Shown: positions 11,596 through 24,363 of the stretch, in pieces
Position numbering within the stretch: the first letter of the stretch is position 1
Layout of the letters: each line of letters starts with the position of its first letter
Notes under the pieces: model-generated
Told to the model about the DNA's origin: nothing
The model's input: the letters and a program-made list of their open reading frames with translations, nothing else
Database searches by the model: none
Program-made: the position numbers and the translations under genes
DNA from: Panorpa germanica
Lineage: Eukaryota; Arthropoda; Insecta; Mecoptera; Panorpidae
Length of the DNA: 64,000 bases
Reading direction: 5' to 3'
Assembly: GCA_963678705.1 (NCBI GenBank)
Contig: CAVMBN010000124.1
Location: 1 to 64,000, forward strand

Positions 11596-12348
11596 CGTGT
11601 ATGATTTGAATCCAATAAAATAATTCGTAATTACATTTCATATTTAATTCTATTTTTAAATTGAAATAATAAATAAACTCGCGCACATATACATTAACAC
11701 TTATAAGTTGACTAAAAAAATATATTTTTTTATCAAAATAAAAAATATTTTCAATTTATGCGTTATTTGACCAACTTTTTTTCAAAATTTGGGATTTTTT
11801 TTTTCGATTCGTAAATAAGTTTCCAAGGTTAGCCTATATGCAAAATTTCAACTTTCTAGTACAATTTTTACTCTCCGCAAATACTGCCCCCGTGCCCCCA
11901 AGTAAAATTTTGAAATTTTGAATTTTTTTTTATTAATAATATACTTAATTATTGTAGAATCCAGAATATGAACTTTCTCCAAAGTTCCCTACCGGGCCCC
12001 CGAATTTCTTCAACACCCCCTTTTTCAATTTTTGAATTTCTAATTTTTGAGAAATGTCAGCATTGAATACCCTAATACAGATGCAAAATTTCAACTTTCT
12101 ATCTCTTACTAACTCAAAGTAATACAGCAAAAAAGGGCTCACTTTTTTTCCAGTTTTTCCAACATTACGGGTTTCCAGGAAATTCAGGGAAAAATCCGGG
12201 GACGCCAAAGGTCTTAGAATTTTTTTCTTTACGAAATAGGCAATTTTCAAAAACTTCCCTGAAGCCGTTTTCAAGATGCCATACAAAATTTGAACCAAAC
12301 ATATAAACATATAAGAATATAAATATACACCTGGGACATTATAATATA

Positions 12349-13828
12349 CTAGCTTTTACCCCCGTCGCAAGCGACGTCTGTCTTTTGTGTATGGCTTTAA
12401 TTTTATGTTAAATTTAAGTTCCATTTTAAAATTCAAATATTTAACTTGTTCTATATAAATTTTACATACAAAAATAAATAATTTTTCATATAAACTGACA
12501 AAGAAAATATATTTTTTTTAACAAAATAAAAAATATTTTCAATTTATGCGTTAATTGACCAACTTTTTTGCAAAATTTGGGAATTTTTTTTTCGATTCGT
12601 AAATTAGGTACCAAAGTTAGCCTACATAAAAAATTTCAACTTTGTAGCACAATTTTTACTCTCGGCAAATACTGCCCCCGTGCCCCCAAATAAAATTTTG
12701 AAATTTTGAATTTTCTTTTATTAATAATATACTTAATTATTCTAGAACCCAGAATATGAACTTTCTCCAACGTTCCTTACCGGGCCCCCGAATTTCTTCA
12801 ACCCCCCACTTTTCAATTTTTGAATTTCTAATTTTTGAGATATGTCAGCATTGAATACCTTAATACACATGCAAAATTTCAACTTTCTATCTTTTACGAA
12901 TTAAAAGTAATACAACAGAAAAGGCTCACTTTTTTTCCAGTTTTTCCAAAATTACGGGTTTCCAGGAAATTCAAGGAAAAATCCGGGGACGCCAAAAGTC
13001 TTAGAATTTTTTTCTCTTTAAAGTCTCTTTTAAAGTCTAGAGGTTACCCCCGTCGCGACGCGACGTCTTTTTGGCGTGTATGATTTGAATCCAATAAAAT
13101 AATTCGTAATTACATTTCATATTTAATTCTATTTTTAAATTGAAATAATAAATAAACTCGCGCACATATACATTAACACTTATAAGTTGACTAAAAAAAT
13201 ATATTTTTTTATCAAAATAAAAAATATTTTCAATTTATGCGTTATTTGACCAACTTTTTTTCAAAATTTGGGATTTTTTTTTGATTCGTAAATAAGTTTC
13301 CAAGGTTAGCCTATATGCAAAATTTCAACTTTCTAGTACAATTTTTACTCTCCGCAAATACTGCCCCCGTGCCCCCAAGTAAAATTTTGAAATTTTGAAT
13401 TTTTTTTTATTAATAATATACTTAATTATTCTAGAATCCAGAATATGAACTTTCTCCAAAGTTCCCTACCGGGCCCCCGAATTTCTTCAACACCCCCTTT
13501 TTCAATTTTTGAATTTCTAATTTTTGAGAAATGTCAGCATTGAATACCTTAATACAGATGCAAAATTTCAACTTTCTATCTCTTACCAACTCAAAGTAAT
13601 ACAGCAAAAAAGGGCTCACTTTTTTTCCAGTTTTTCCAAAATTACGGGTTTCCAGGAAATTCAGGGAAAAATCCGGGGACGCCAAAGGTCTTAGAATTTT
13701 TTTCTCTACGAAATAGGCAATTTTCAAAAACTTCCCTGAAGCCGTTTTCGAGATGCCATACAAAATTTGAACCAAACATATAAACATATAAGAATATAAA
13801 TATACACCTGGGACATTATAATATATGA
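12349..13828 (-). mobile_element. Helitron unit 2 (1480 bp)
   Basis: By eye this is nearly identical to unit 1, with only a few substitutions and small indels (for example TTTTGCAAAA against TTTTTCAAAA). It keeps both termini: CTAG at 12349 and, at 13828, TATATGA, which gives a minus-strand TCATATATT start. Its TC end abuts the CTAG end of unit 3 with no spacer. Confidence 0.8.
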
Positions 13829-14699
13829 CTAGCTTTTACCCCCGTCGCAAGCGACGTCTGTCTTTTGTGTGTAACTTGAACTTCATGTAAAAATTTAAAT
13901 TCCACCACAGTTTGCCCTCGTCACAAAGGTTCTTTTTGGCGTGTATCATTTGAATCCAATAAAATAATTTGTAATTACATATTATATTTAACTCTATTTT
14001 TAAATTGAAATAATAAACTCGCACACATATACATTAACACATATAAATTGACTAAGAAAATATATTTTTTTCAACAAAATATAAAATATTTTCAATTTAT
14101 TCGTTATTGGACCAACTTTTTTTCAAAATTTGGGATTTTTTTTTTCGATTCGTAAATAAGTTACCAAGGTTAGCTTATAAACAAAATTTCAAATTTCTAG
14201 CACAATTTTTACTCTCGGAAAATACTGCCCCCGTGCCCCCAAATAAAATTTTGAAATTTTGAATTTTTTTTTATTAATACTATACTTAATTATTCTAAAA
14301 TCCGGAATATAAACTTTCTCCAAAGTTCCGTACCGGGCCCTCGAATTTCTTCAAACCCCCCTTTGTCAATTTTTGAATTTTTAATTTTTTGAGAAATGTC
14401 AGTTTTGAATACCTTAATACACATGCAAAATTGCAACTTTCTATCTTTTACGAATTAAAAGTGATACAGCAAAAAAAGGCTCAATTTTTTTCCAGTTTTT
14501 CCAAAATTACGGGTTTCCAAGAAATTCAGGGAAAAATCTGGGGACGCCAAAAGTCTTAGAATTTTTTTCTCTACGAAATAGGAAATTTTCAAAAACATTG
14601 ATGGAGCTGTTTTCGCGCTGCCATACAAAATTCAGTACCAAACATATAAACATATAAGAATATAAGAATAGATTCAAACAGTTGGAACATTATAATATA
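13829..14699 (-). mobile_element. Helitron unit 3 (diverged, ~871 bp)
   Basis: It starts with the same CTAG end and hairpin as units 1 and 2, then switches at about 13910 to a diverged version of the second-half core (TTGCCCTCGTCACAAAGG). It ends at the ACATTATAATATA motif at 14699 and lacks the terminal TGA. Confidence 0.6.
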
Positions 14700-15478
14700 G
14701 GATATTTTTTAAACTATAGCCCTATCTCTATATATTTCATATTTCTGGTCTTTGGCCCCCAGCGCCCGCCGCCTCTGGAAAGTTGCAATTTTCTATAGTG
14801 TGTCTTTAATGACACTCTATATAGGGCCCACGTTCCAAATATCAACGTTCTAGCTCTGTTGCGACATTGCACCCAAAAAATCACGCCGCTACTGAATTAA
14901 AATTTTCGTAATCCAATTATTGGCAAACATGCGCAATTAGTGTCTTAATACATACCCTAAGTTATAATACTACATTTTCAATATTTTTGGCTTTTACTGT
15001 CTCAACTCTCGCCGCCACTGGAAATTTGGGGCTGTTTATTTTTTTTCATTAATTACTGTCTACAGCGAGCCTACACATTAAATTTGAACGTCCTAACTCT
15101 ATTCTAACATTGCCCCCAAAAATTCGCGCCGCTACTGAACTCAAATTTCAAATTTCCAACTATTGGAAAATGTGCACAATTATAATCTCAATACACATAC
15201 CAAATTTCAGTTTTCTATCTTTTCTAGTTCGTCAGATATTTGCAAAAGTATTTTTTCGAATTTTCCAGTTTTTCCAAAATTACGGGTTTCCAGGAAATTC
15301 AGGGAAAAATCCGGGGACGCCAAAAGTCTTAGAATTTTTTTCTCTACGAAATAGGAAATTTTTAAAAAGATCGCCGGAGCCGTTTTCGCGCTGCCATACA
15401 AAATTCAGTACCAAACATATAAGAATATAAGAATATAAGAATATAAACAAACACCTGGGACATTATAATATATGATGA
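14700..15478 (-). mobile_element. Helitron unit 4 / 5' terminal portion with ~243-bp internal repeat
   Basis: This part has no CTAG end of its own. It contains two diverged direct copies of a ~243-bp segment; the marker GCCGCTACTGAA occurs at 14885 and 15128. From about 15240 it returns to the shared core and ends at ATATATGATGA, supplying the outer TC terminus on the minus strand. It is probably the 5' end of the ancestral element or a related, longer Helitron. Confidence 0.5.
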
Positions 15479-15710
15479 TATTAAAACACAAGAATTAGTT
15501 TATATAAATGCGTGTTTTAAATAATAATGAGAGTGTATTAATTGTTATAAGTGATTAAGTAAACAATATATGCGGTTTTCTTGAAAATAGTGATTGATCG
15601 TTCATGAACATTCAATGGTAACAAACAAATGGTAAGTAAGTAGGCATAAGTACAAGTATGTATATGAGATATTTATAGAAATTCAGTGTGCCTTTGTTGA
15701 TGTCCGGTGG

Positions 15711-17286
15711 CCAAGTGACCTTCAAAGAATTAGACCGGCAAAAACCTATAGGTACGTCTACTGCGCTATGGAGAACTATTTTTATTGTCGAACATTATTT
15801 TACAAACCGATTACCGTTCCATGAAAAGGCAACTATCTAAAGGTTGTCCTCAGCGATCTGTAATGGGGCCTGAGCTCTGGAACATGGTATTCGACGAGAA
15901 CTGTGTTTCTCACTCGAAAGGTTGTGTAGACATATGTTTTGCCAACGATAATGTAAACCTTATCGGTGCAAATAGTACAGAAACCCTAGAAAGCCGTTCT
16001 CGACCTGCTATATATAAAATCTGTAGTTTCTTAAAGCTACAAAGCTACGAAACAAATACAGTAACAACAAATGATAAACATGTAACACACCTTGCGCGTG
16101 TCACAAGGACGGAATGAAGCTTAAACTCGGCAACTATGCCGACACTATACAAGGGGGCATTTATGCTAATAGTTGTGTATTGTGCTTCAGCATGGTATTA
16201 CAGGATCAATCTTCCAGATCTTCTATGCAAAGAACTATGTTATTGACGATGACGCGTTGTTGCAGAACTGTATCTACAGAAGTAGTGCAAGTGATATTGG
16301 GGACAATTCCTTTAGATTTCAAAATCACTCATGCACTTACTCAAGTACAAATTACGCTAGAACTGAAAAAATCAAATTTTGATGATTTAAAATTAATGCG
16401 ACAAATTTCTAGGATTTAAAGTTAATGCGGCTGTAGGATAAAAGTCTGGAGACGATACCAAATATATTGCCAAAGAGATGAATGCATATATGCATAAGCT
16501 CTGGCAAAACAGATGGGACTTAATACAAAAAGGAAGACCTACGTATTGGTTTACAAGGACGTTAATATTGCTTTGCAACACAAGTGGTTCCTATCTACTA
16601 TGTGTGTGATCGGCTCCTGCTACTTTAGGTGAAAAAAGTGAGAAATTAACTATGGAAAAAAATTAAATAAATTATATGAATACTTTTTCAAACGAAAAGT
16701 ATTTAAGTTTGTTTTAAATTTGTGTTAATTTACCCTAAACAAAGTGTTTTTACAAAAGTTTGACAGTTGGAAACCAGTGTTAAAAACGAATTTTTCATTA
16801 CGCGTACACGCGGTCTTATAAACATAACCTCAAATTTGTAACTTTGATGTTTGATATAAGACATTAATAAGTGCGATAGACAAAAAAAGTGATAATAATT
16901 AGGTTAGTGTTAGTGCTAAAACATCAAGTGGTTTAAAATTCAAGAAATCTGTAGAGATATATAAGGAAGACCTCATATAAACACTACAAATATACGGAAG
17001 ACAAAAGGTTGCCGCCCACTATCAAGTAAGTCGAATAACATTAACTATAAATAATATTAAAACACAAGAATTAGTTTATATAAATGCGTGTTTTAAATAA
17101 TAATGAGAGTGTATTAATTGTTATAAGTGATTAAGTGAACAATATATGCGGTTTTCTTGGAAATAGTGATTGATCGTTCATGAACATTCAATGGTAACAA
17201 ACAAATGGTAAGTAAGTAGGCATAAGTACAAGTATGTATATGAGATATTTATAGAAATGCAGTGTGCCTTTGTTGATGTCCGGTGG
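15711..17286 (+). repeat. Satellite monomer 8 (1576 bp)
   Basis: A 10-bp deletion near 16637 joins GAAAAAAGTGA directly to GAAATTAAC; other copies have a second TTAAAAGTGA here. Otherwise it is standard. Confidence 0.94.
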
Positions 17287-18871
17287 CCAAGTGACCTTCA
17301 AAGAATTAGACCGGCAAAGACCTATAGGTACGTCTACTGCGCTATGGAGAACTATTTTCATTGTCGAACATTATTTTACAAACCGATTACCGTTCCATGA
17401 AAAGCAACTATCTAAAGGTTGTCCTCAGCGATCTGTAATGGGGCCTGAGCTCTGGATTATGGTATTCGACGAGATCTGTGTTTCTCACTCAAAAGGTTGT
17501 GTAGACATATGTTTTGCCAACGATAAGGTGATCCTTATCGGTGCAAATAGTACAGAAACCCTAGAAAGCCGTTCTCGACCTGCTATATATAAAATCTGTA
17601 GTTTCTTGAAGCTACAAAGCTACGAAACAAATACAGTAACAACGAATGATAAACTTGTAACACACCTTGCGCGTGTCACAGGGACGGAATGAAGCCTAAA
17701 CTCGGCAACTATGCCGACACTATACAAGGGGGCATTTATGCTAATAGTTGTGTATTGTGCTTCGGCATGGTATTACAGGATCAATCTTCCAGATCTTCCA
17801 TGCAAAGAACTATGTTATTGACGATAACGCGTTGTTGCAGAACTGTATCTACAGAAGTGGTGCAAGTGATATTGGGGACAAATCCTTTAGATTTAAAAAT
17901 CACTCATGCACTTACTCAAGTACAAATTACGCTAGAACTGAAAAAATCAAATTTTGATGATTTAAAATTAATGCAACAAATTTCGAGGATTTAAAGTTAA
18001 TGCGGCTGTAGGATAAAAGTCTGGAGACAATACCAAATATATTGCCAAAGAGATGAATGCATATATGCATAAGCTCTGGCAAGACAGATGGGACTTAATA
18101 CAAAAAGGAAGACCTACGTATTAGTTTACAAGGACGTTAATATTGCTTTGCAACACAAGTGGTTCCTATCTACTATGTGTGTGATCGGCTCCTGCTACTT
18201 TAGGTGAAAAAAGTGATTAAAAGTGAGAAATAAATTATGGAAAAAAATTAAATAAATTATATGAATACTTTTTTAAACGAAAAGTATTTAAGTTTGTTTT
18301 AAATTTGTGTTAATTTACCCTAAACAAAGTGTTTTTACAAAAGTTTGACAGTTGGAAACCAGTGTTAAAAACGAATTTTTCAATACGCGTACACGCGGTC
18401 TTATAAACATAACCTCAAATTTGTAACTTTGATGTTTGATATAAGACATTAATAAGTGCGATAGACAAAAAAAGTGATAATAATTAGGTTAGTGTTAGTG
18501 CTAAAACATCAAGTGGTTTAAAATTCAAGAAATCTGTAGAGATATATAAGGAAGACCTCATATAAACACTACAAATATACGGAAGACAAAAGGTTGCCGC
18601 CCACTATCAAGTAAGTCGAATAACATTAACTATAAATAATATTAAAACACAAGAATTAGTTTATATAAATGCGTGTTTTAAATAATAATGAGAGTGTATT
18701 AATTGTTATAAGTGATTAAGTGAACAATATATGCGGTTTTCTTGGAAATAGTGATTGATCGTTCATGAACATTCAATGGTAACAAACAAATGGTAAGTAA
18801 GTAGGCATAAGTACAAGTATGTATATGAGATATTTATAGAAATTCAGTGTGCCTTTGTTGATGTCCGGTGG
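17287..18871 (+). repeat. Satellite monomer 9 (1585 bp)
   Basis: One base is lost at GAAAAGCAAC (other copies GAAAAGGCAAC). This keeps the frame open from about 17264 into the RT relic and gives the longest RT-relic frame in the array (17264-17692), a chance effect. It is the first copy with AAGCCTAAACTCGG and GACGATAACGCG. Confidence 0.94.
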
Positions 18872-20436
18872 CCAAGTGATTTTCAAAGAATTAGACCGGC
18901 AAAAACCTATAGGTACGTCTACTGCGCTATGGAGAACTATTTTCATTGTCGAACATTATTTTACAAACCGATTACCGTTCCATGAAAAGGCAACTATCTA
19001 AAGGTTGTCCTCAGCGATCTGTAATGAGGCCTGAGCTCTGGAACATGGTATTCGACGAGAACTGTGTTTCTCACTCGAAAGGTTGTGTAGACATATGTTT
19101 TGCCAACGATAATGTGATCCTTATCGGTGCAAATAGTACAGAAACCCTAGAAAGCCGTTCTCGACCTGCTATATATAAAATATGTAGTTTCTTGAAGCTA
19201 CAAAGCTACGAAACAAATACAGTAACAACGAATGATAAACTTGTAACACACCTTGCGCGTGTCACAAGGACGGAATGAAGCCTAAACTCGGCAACTATGC
19301 CGACACTATACAAGGGGGCATTTATGCTAATAGTTGTGTATTGTGCTTCGGCATGGTATTACAGGATCAATCTTCCAGATCTTCCATGCAAAGAACTATG
19401 TTATTGACGATAACGCGTTGTTGCAGAACTGTATCTACAGAAGTGGTGCAAGTGATATTGGGGACAATTCCTTTAGATTTAAAAATCACTCATGCACTTA
19501 CTCAAGTACAAATTACGCTAGAACTGAAAAAATCAAATTTTAATGATTTAAAATTAATGCGACAAATTTCGAGGATTTAAAGTTAATGCGGCTGTAGGAT
19601 AAAAGTCTGGAGACGATACCAAATATATTGCCAAAGAGATGAATGCATATATGCATAAGCTCTGGCAAGACAGATAGGACTTAATACAAAAAGGAAGACC
19701 TACGTATTGGTTTACAAGGACGTTAATATTGCTTTGCAACACAAGTGGTTCCTATCTACTATGTGTGTGATCGGCTCCTGCTACTTTAGGTGAAAAAAGT
19801 GATTAAAAGTGAGAAATTAGCTATGGTAAAAAATTAAATAAATTATATGAACACTTTTTCAAACGAAAAGTTTTTAAGTTTGTTTTAAATTTGTGTTAAT
19901 TTACCCTAAACAAAGTGTTTTTACAAAAGTTTGACAGTTGGAAACCAGTGTTAAAAACGAATTTTTCAATACGCGTACACGCGGTCTTATAAACATAACC
20001 TCAAATTTGTAACTTTGATGTTTGATATAAGACATCAATAAGTGCGATAGACAAAAAAAGTGATAATAATTAGATTAGTGTTAGTACTAAAACATCAAGT
20101 GGTTTAAAATTCAAGAAATCTGTAGAGATATATAAGGAAGACCTCATATAAACACTACAAATATACGGAAGACAAAAGGTTGCCGCCCACTATCAAGTAA
20201 GTCGAATAACATTAACTATAAATAATATTAAAACACAAGATTTAGTTTATACAAATGCGTGTTTTAAATAATAATGAGAGTGTATTAATTGTTATAAGTG
20301 ATTAAGTGAACAATATATGCGGTTTTCTTGGAAATAGTGATTGATCGTTCATGATCATTCAATGGTAACAAACAAGTGGTAAGTAAGTAGGCATAAGTAC
20401 AAGTATGTATATGAGATATTTTTAGAAATTCAGTGT
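18872..20436 (+). repeat. Satellite monomer 10, ending at the 426-bp deletion junction
   Basis: Its final part has the GACATCAATAAG, AATTAGATTAG and GTTCATGATC variants that accompany the short subfamily. It stops at TTCAGTGT, where the next monomer is entered 426 bp late. Confidence 0.92.
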
Positions 20437-21617
20437 TTAGCCTAAACTCGGCAACTATGCCGACACTATACAAGGGGGCATTTATGCTAATAGTTGTGTA
20501 TTGTGCTTCGGCATGGTATTACAGGATCAATCTTTGAGATCTTCCATGCAAAGAACTATGTTATTGACGATAACGCGTTGTTGCAGAACTGTATCTACAG
20601 AAGTGGTGCAAGTGATATTGGGGACAATTCCTTTAGATTTAAAAATCACTCATGCACTTACTCAAGTACAAATTACGCTAGAACTGAAAAAATCAAATTT
20701 TGATGATTTAAAATTAATGCGACAAATTTCGAGGATTTAAAGTTAATGCGGCTGTAGGATAAAAGTCTGGAGACGATACCAAATATATTGCCAAAGAGAT
20801 GAATGCATATATGCATAAGCTCTGGCAAGATAGATGGGACTTAATACAAAAAGGAAGACCTACGTAGTGGTTAACAAGGACGTTAATATTGCTTTGCAAT
20901 ACAAGTGGTTCCTATCTACTATGTGTGTGATCGGCTCCTGCTACTTTAGGTGAAAAAAGTGATTAAAAGTGAGAAATTAATTATGGAAAAAAATTAAATA
21001 AATAATATGAATACTTTTTCAAACGAAAAGTTTTTAAGTTTGTTTTAAATTTGTGTTAATTTACCCTAAACAAAGTGTTTTTACAAAAGTTTGACAGTTG
21101 GAAACCAGTGTTAAAAACGAATTTTTCAATACGCGTACTCGCGGTCTTATAAACATAACCTCAAATTTGTAACTTTGATGTTTGATATAAGACATTAATA
21201 AGTGCGATAGACAAAAAAAGTGATAATAATTAGGTTAGTGTTAGTGCTAAAACATCAAGTGGTTTAAAATTCAAGAAATCTGTAGAGATATATAAGGAAG
21301 ACCTCATATAAACACTACAAATATACGGAAGACAAAAGGTTGCCGCCCACTATCAAGTAAGTCGAATAACATTAACTATAAATAATATTAAAACACAAGA
21401 ATTAGTTTATATAAATGCGTGTTTTAAATAATAATGAGAGTGTATTAATTGTTATAAGTGATTAAGTGAACAATATATGCGGTTTTCTTGGAAATAGTGA
21501 TTGATCGTTCATGAACATTCAATGGTAACAAACAAATGGTAAGTAAGTAGGCATAAGTACAAGTATGTATATGAGATATTTATAGAAATTCAGTGTGCCT
21601 TTGTTGATGTCCGGTGG
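20437..21617 (+). repeat. Short satellite monomer 11 (1160-bp type)
   Basis: CAGTGT joins directly to TTAGCCTAAACTCGG, removing the RT-motif part of the LINE relic. Spacing to the equivalent point in the previous monomer is 1160 bp. The same junction bases recur at 23182. Confidence 0.92.
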
Positions 21618-23182
21618 CCAAGTGACCTTCAAAGAAATAGACCGGCAAAAACCTATAGGTACGTCTACTGCGCTATGGAGAACTATTATCATTGTCGAAC
21701 AGTATTTTACAAACCGATTACCGTTCCATGAAAAGGCAACTATCTAAAGGTTGTCCTTAGCGATCTGTAATGGGGCCTGAGCTCTGCAACATGGTATTCG
21801 ACGAGAACTGTGTTTCTCATTTGAAAGGTTGTGTAGACATATGTTTTGCCAACGATAATGTGATGTTTATCGGTGCAAATAGTACAGAAACCCTAAAAAG
21901 CCGTTCTCGACCTGCTATATATAAAATATGTAGTTTCTTGAAGCCACAAAGCTACGAAACAAATACAGTAACAACGAATGATAAACTTGTAACACACCTT
22001 GCGCGTGTCACAAGGACGGAATGAAGCCTAAACTCGGCAACTATGCCGACACTATACAAGGGGGCATTTATGCTAATAGTTGTGTATTGTGCTTCGGCAT
22101 GGTATTACAGGATCAATCTTCCAAATCTTCCATGCAAAGAACTATGTTATTGACGATAACGCGTTGTTGCAGAACTGTATCTACAGAAGTGGTGCAAGTG
22201 ATATTGGGGACAATTCCTTTAGATTTAAAAATCACTCATGCACTTACTCAAGTACAAATTACGCTAGAACTGAAAAAATCTAATTTTGATGATTTAAAAT
22301 TAATGCGACAAATTTCGAGGATTTAAAGTTAATGCGGCTGTAGGATAAAAGTCTGGAGACGATACCAAATATATTGCCAAAGAGATGAATGCATATATGC
22401 ATAAGCTCTGGCAAGACAGATAGGACTAAATACAAAAAGGAAGACCTACGTATTGGTTTACAAGGACGTTAATATTGCTTTGCAACACAAGTGGTTCCTA
22501 TCTACTATGTGTGTGATCGGCTCCTGCTACTTTAGGTGAAAAAAGTGATTAAAAGTGAGAAATTAGCTATGGTAAAAAATTAAATAAATTATATGAACAC
22601 TTTTTCAAACGAAAAGTTTTTAAGTTTGTTTTAAATTTGTGTTAATTTACCCTAAACAAAGTGTTTTTACAAAAGTTTGACAGTTGGAAACCAGTGTTAA
22701 AAACGAATTTTTCAATACGCGTACACGCGGTCTTATAAACATAACCTCAAATTTGTAACTTTGATGTTTGATATAAGACATCAATAAGTGCGATAGACAA
22801 AAAAAGTGATAATAATTAGATTAGTGTTAGTACTAAAACATCAAGTGGTTTAAAATTCAAGAAATCTGTAGAGATATATAAGAAAGACCTCATATAAACA
22901 CTACAAATATGCGGAAGACAAAAGGTTGCCGCCCACTATCAAGTAAGTCGAATAACATTAACTATAAATAATATTAAAACACAAGATTTAGTTTATACAA
23001 ATGCGTGTTTTAAATAATAATGAGAGTGTATTAATTGTTATAAGTGATTAAGTGAACAATATATGCGGTTTTCTTGGAAATAGTGATTGATCGTTCATGA
23101 TCATTCAATGGTAACAAACAAGTGGTAAGTAAGTAGGCATAAGTACAAGTATGTATATGAGATATTTATAGAAATTCAGTGT
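21618..23182 (+). repeat. Satellite monomer 12
   Basis: Full-length copy heading the second long+short pair. It carries GAGCTCTGCAAC and GTGATGTTTATC in the RT relic, as do monomers 17 and 19, and an in-frame stop after the CCTTAGCG change. Confidence 0.92.
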
Positions 23183-24363
23183 TTAGCCTAAACTCGGCAA
23201 CTATGCCGACACTATACAAGGGGGCATTTATGCTAATAGTTGTGTATTGTGCTTCGGCATGGTATAACAGGATCAATCTTCCAGATCTTCCATGCAAAGA
23301 ACTATGTTATTGACGATAACGCGTTGTTGCAGAACTGTATCTACAGAAGTGGTGCAAGTGATATTGGGGACAATTCCTTTAGATTTAAAAATCACTCATG
23401 CACTTACTCAAGTACAAATTACGCTAGAACTGAAAAAATCAAATTTTGATGATTTAAAATTAATGCGACAAATTTCGAGGATTTAAAGTTAATGCGGCTG
23501 TAGGATAAAAGTCTGGAGACGATACCAAATATATTGCCAAAGAGATGAATGCATATATGCATAAGCTCTGGCAAGATAGATGGGACTTAATACAAAAAGG
23601 AAGACCTACGTAGTGGTTAACAAGGACGTTAATATTGCTTTGCAATACAAGTGGTTCCTATCTACTATGTGTGTGATCGGCTCCTGCTACTTTAGGTGAA
23701 AAAAGTGATTAAAAGTGAGAAATTAATTATGGAAAAAAATTAAATAAATAATATGAATACTTTTTCAAACGAAAAGTTTTTAAGTTTGTTTTAAATTTGT
23801 GTTAATTTACCCTAAACAAAGTGTTTTTACAAAAGTTTGACAGTTGGAAACCAGTGTTAAAAACGAATTTTTCAATACGCGTACTCGCGGTCTTATAAAC
23901 ATAACCTCAAATTTGTAACTTTGATGTTTGATATAAGACATTAATAAGTGCGATAGACAAAAAAAGTGATAATAATTAGGTTAGTGTTAGTGCTAAAACA
24001 TCAAGTGGTTTAAAATTCAAGAATTCTGTAGAGATATATAAGGAAGACCTCATATAAACACTACAAATATACGGAAGACAAAAGGTTGCCGCCCACTATC
24101 AAGTAAGTCGAATAACATTAACTATAAATAATATTAAAACACAAGAATTAGTTTATATAAATGCGTGTTTTAAATAATAATGAGAGTGTATTAATTGTTA
24201 TAAGTGATTAAGTGAACAATATATGCGGTTTTCTTGGAAATAGTGATTGATCGTTCATGAACATTCAATGGTAACAAACAAATGGTAAGTAAGTAGGCAT
24301 AAGAACAAGTATGTAAATGAGATATTTATAGAAATTCAGTGTGCCTTTGTTGATGTCCGGTGG
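23183..24363 (+). repeat. Short satellite monomer 13 (1160-bp type)
   Basis: Its TTAGCC junction is identical to that of monomer 11. Together with monomer 12 it repeats the 2746-bp long+short pair of 18872-21617, including the rare CGCGTACTCGCG variant. Confidence 0.92.

Larger units (their letters stand above)
10870..12348 (-). mobile_element. Helitron unit 1 (1479 bp)
   Basis: The CTAG-type 3' end is at 10870. The 5'-type end at 12348 (CTGGGACATTATAATATA in plus orientation) lacks the TGA that would supply the minus-strand TC. The unit is itself composite: a second CTAG end with its own GTCGC-GAC-GCGAC hairpin begins at 11558, so it consists of a 688-bp and a 791-bp part that share a diverged core. 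Confidence 0.75.
10870..15478 (-). mobile_element. Non-autonomous Helitron concatemer inserted at A|T
   Basis: Read on the minus strand, the insert begins TCATCATATATT and ends GGGGTAAAAGCTAG. The 14-bp inverted repeat CGTCGCAAGCGACG lies 14 nt inside that end. A TC start, a subterminal hairpin, a CTAG end, insertion between A (10869) and T (15479) and no target duplication are together the standard Helitron signature. There is no Rep/helicase reading frame, so it is non-autonomous and would need enzymes from elsewhere. Internally it is a head-to-tail series: two nearly identical 1480-bp units and two divergent ones. Short frames inside it (for example 11356-11604 and 11945-12310) look like chance openings in AT-rich repeats. 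Confidence 0.85.
9516..15710 (+). repeat. Satellite monomer 7, split by the Helitron insertion
   Basis: The monomer runs 9516-10869 and resumes at 15479-15710. Without the 4609-bp insert it is exactly 1586 bp, so no satellite bases were lost or duplicated. The left flank carries AACAATAAATAA where other copies have AACTATAAATAA. Confidence 0.95.

Noticed and set aside
11945-12310. Frames of 82-121 residues in the Helitron region as genes
   Set aside because: They lie in AT-rich repeat cores, recur with the repeat unit, change with small indels and show no domain. None resembles Rep or helicase.
17264-17692. Longer 142-residue RT frame in monomer 9 as a preserved gene
   Set aside because: It arises from a one-base deletion that happens to join two frames of the relic. 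The FAND box and downstream breaks remain.
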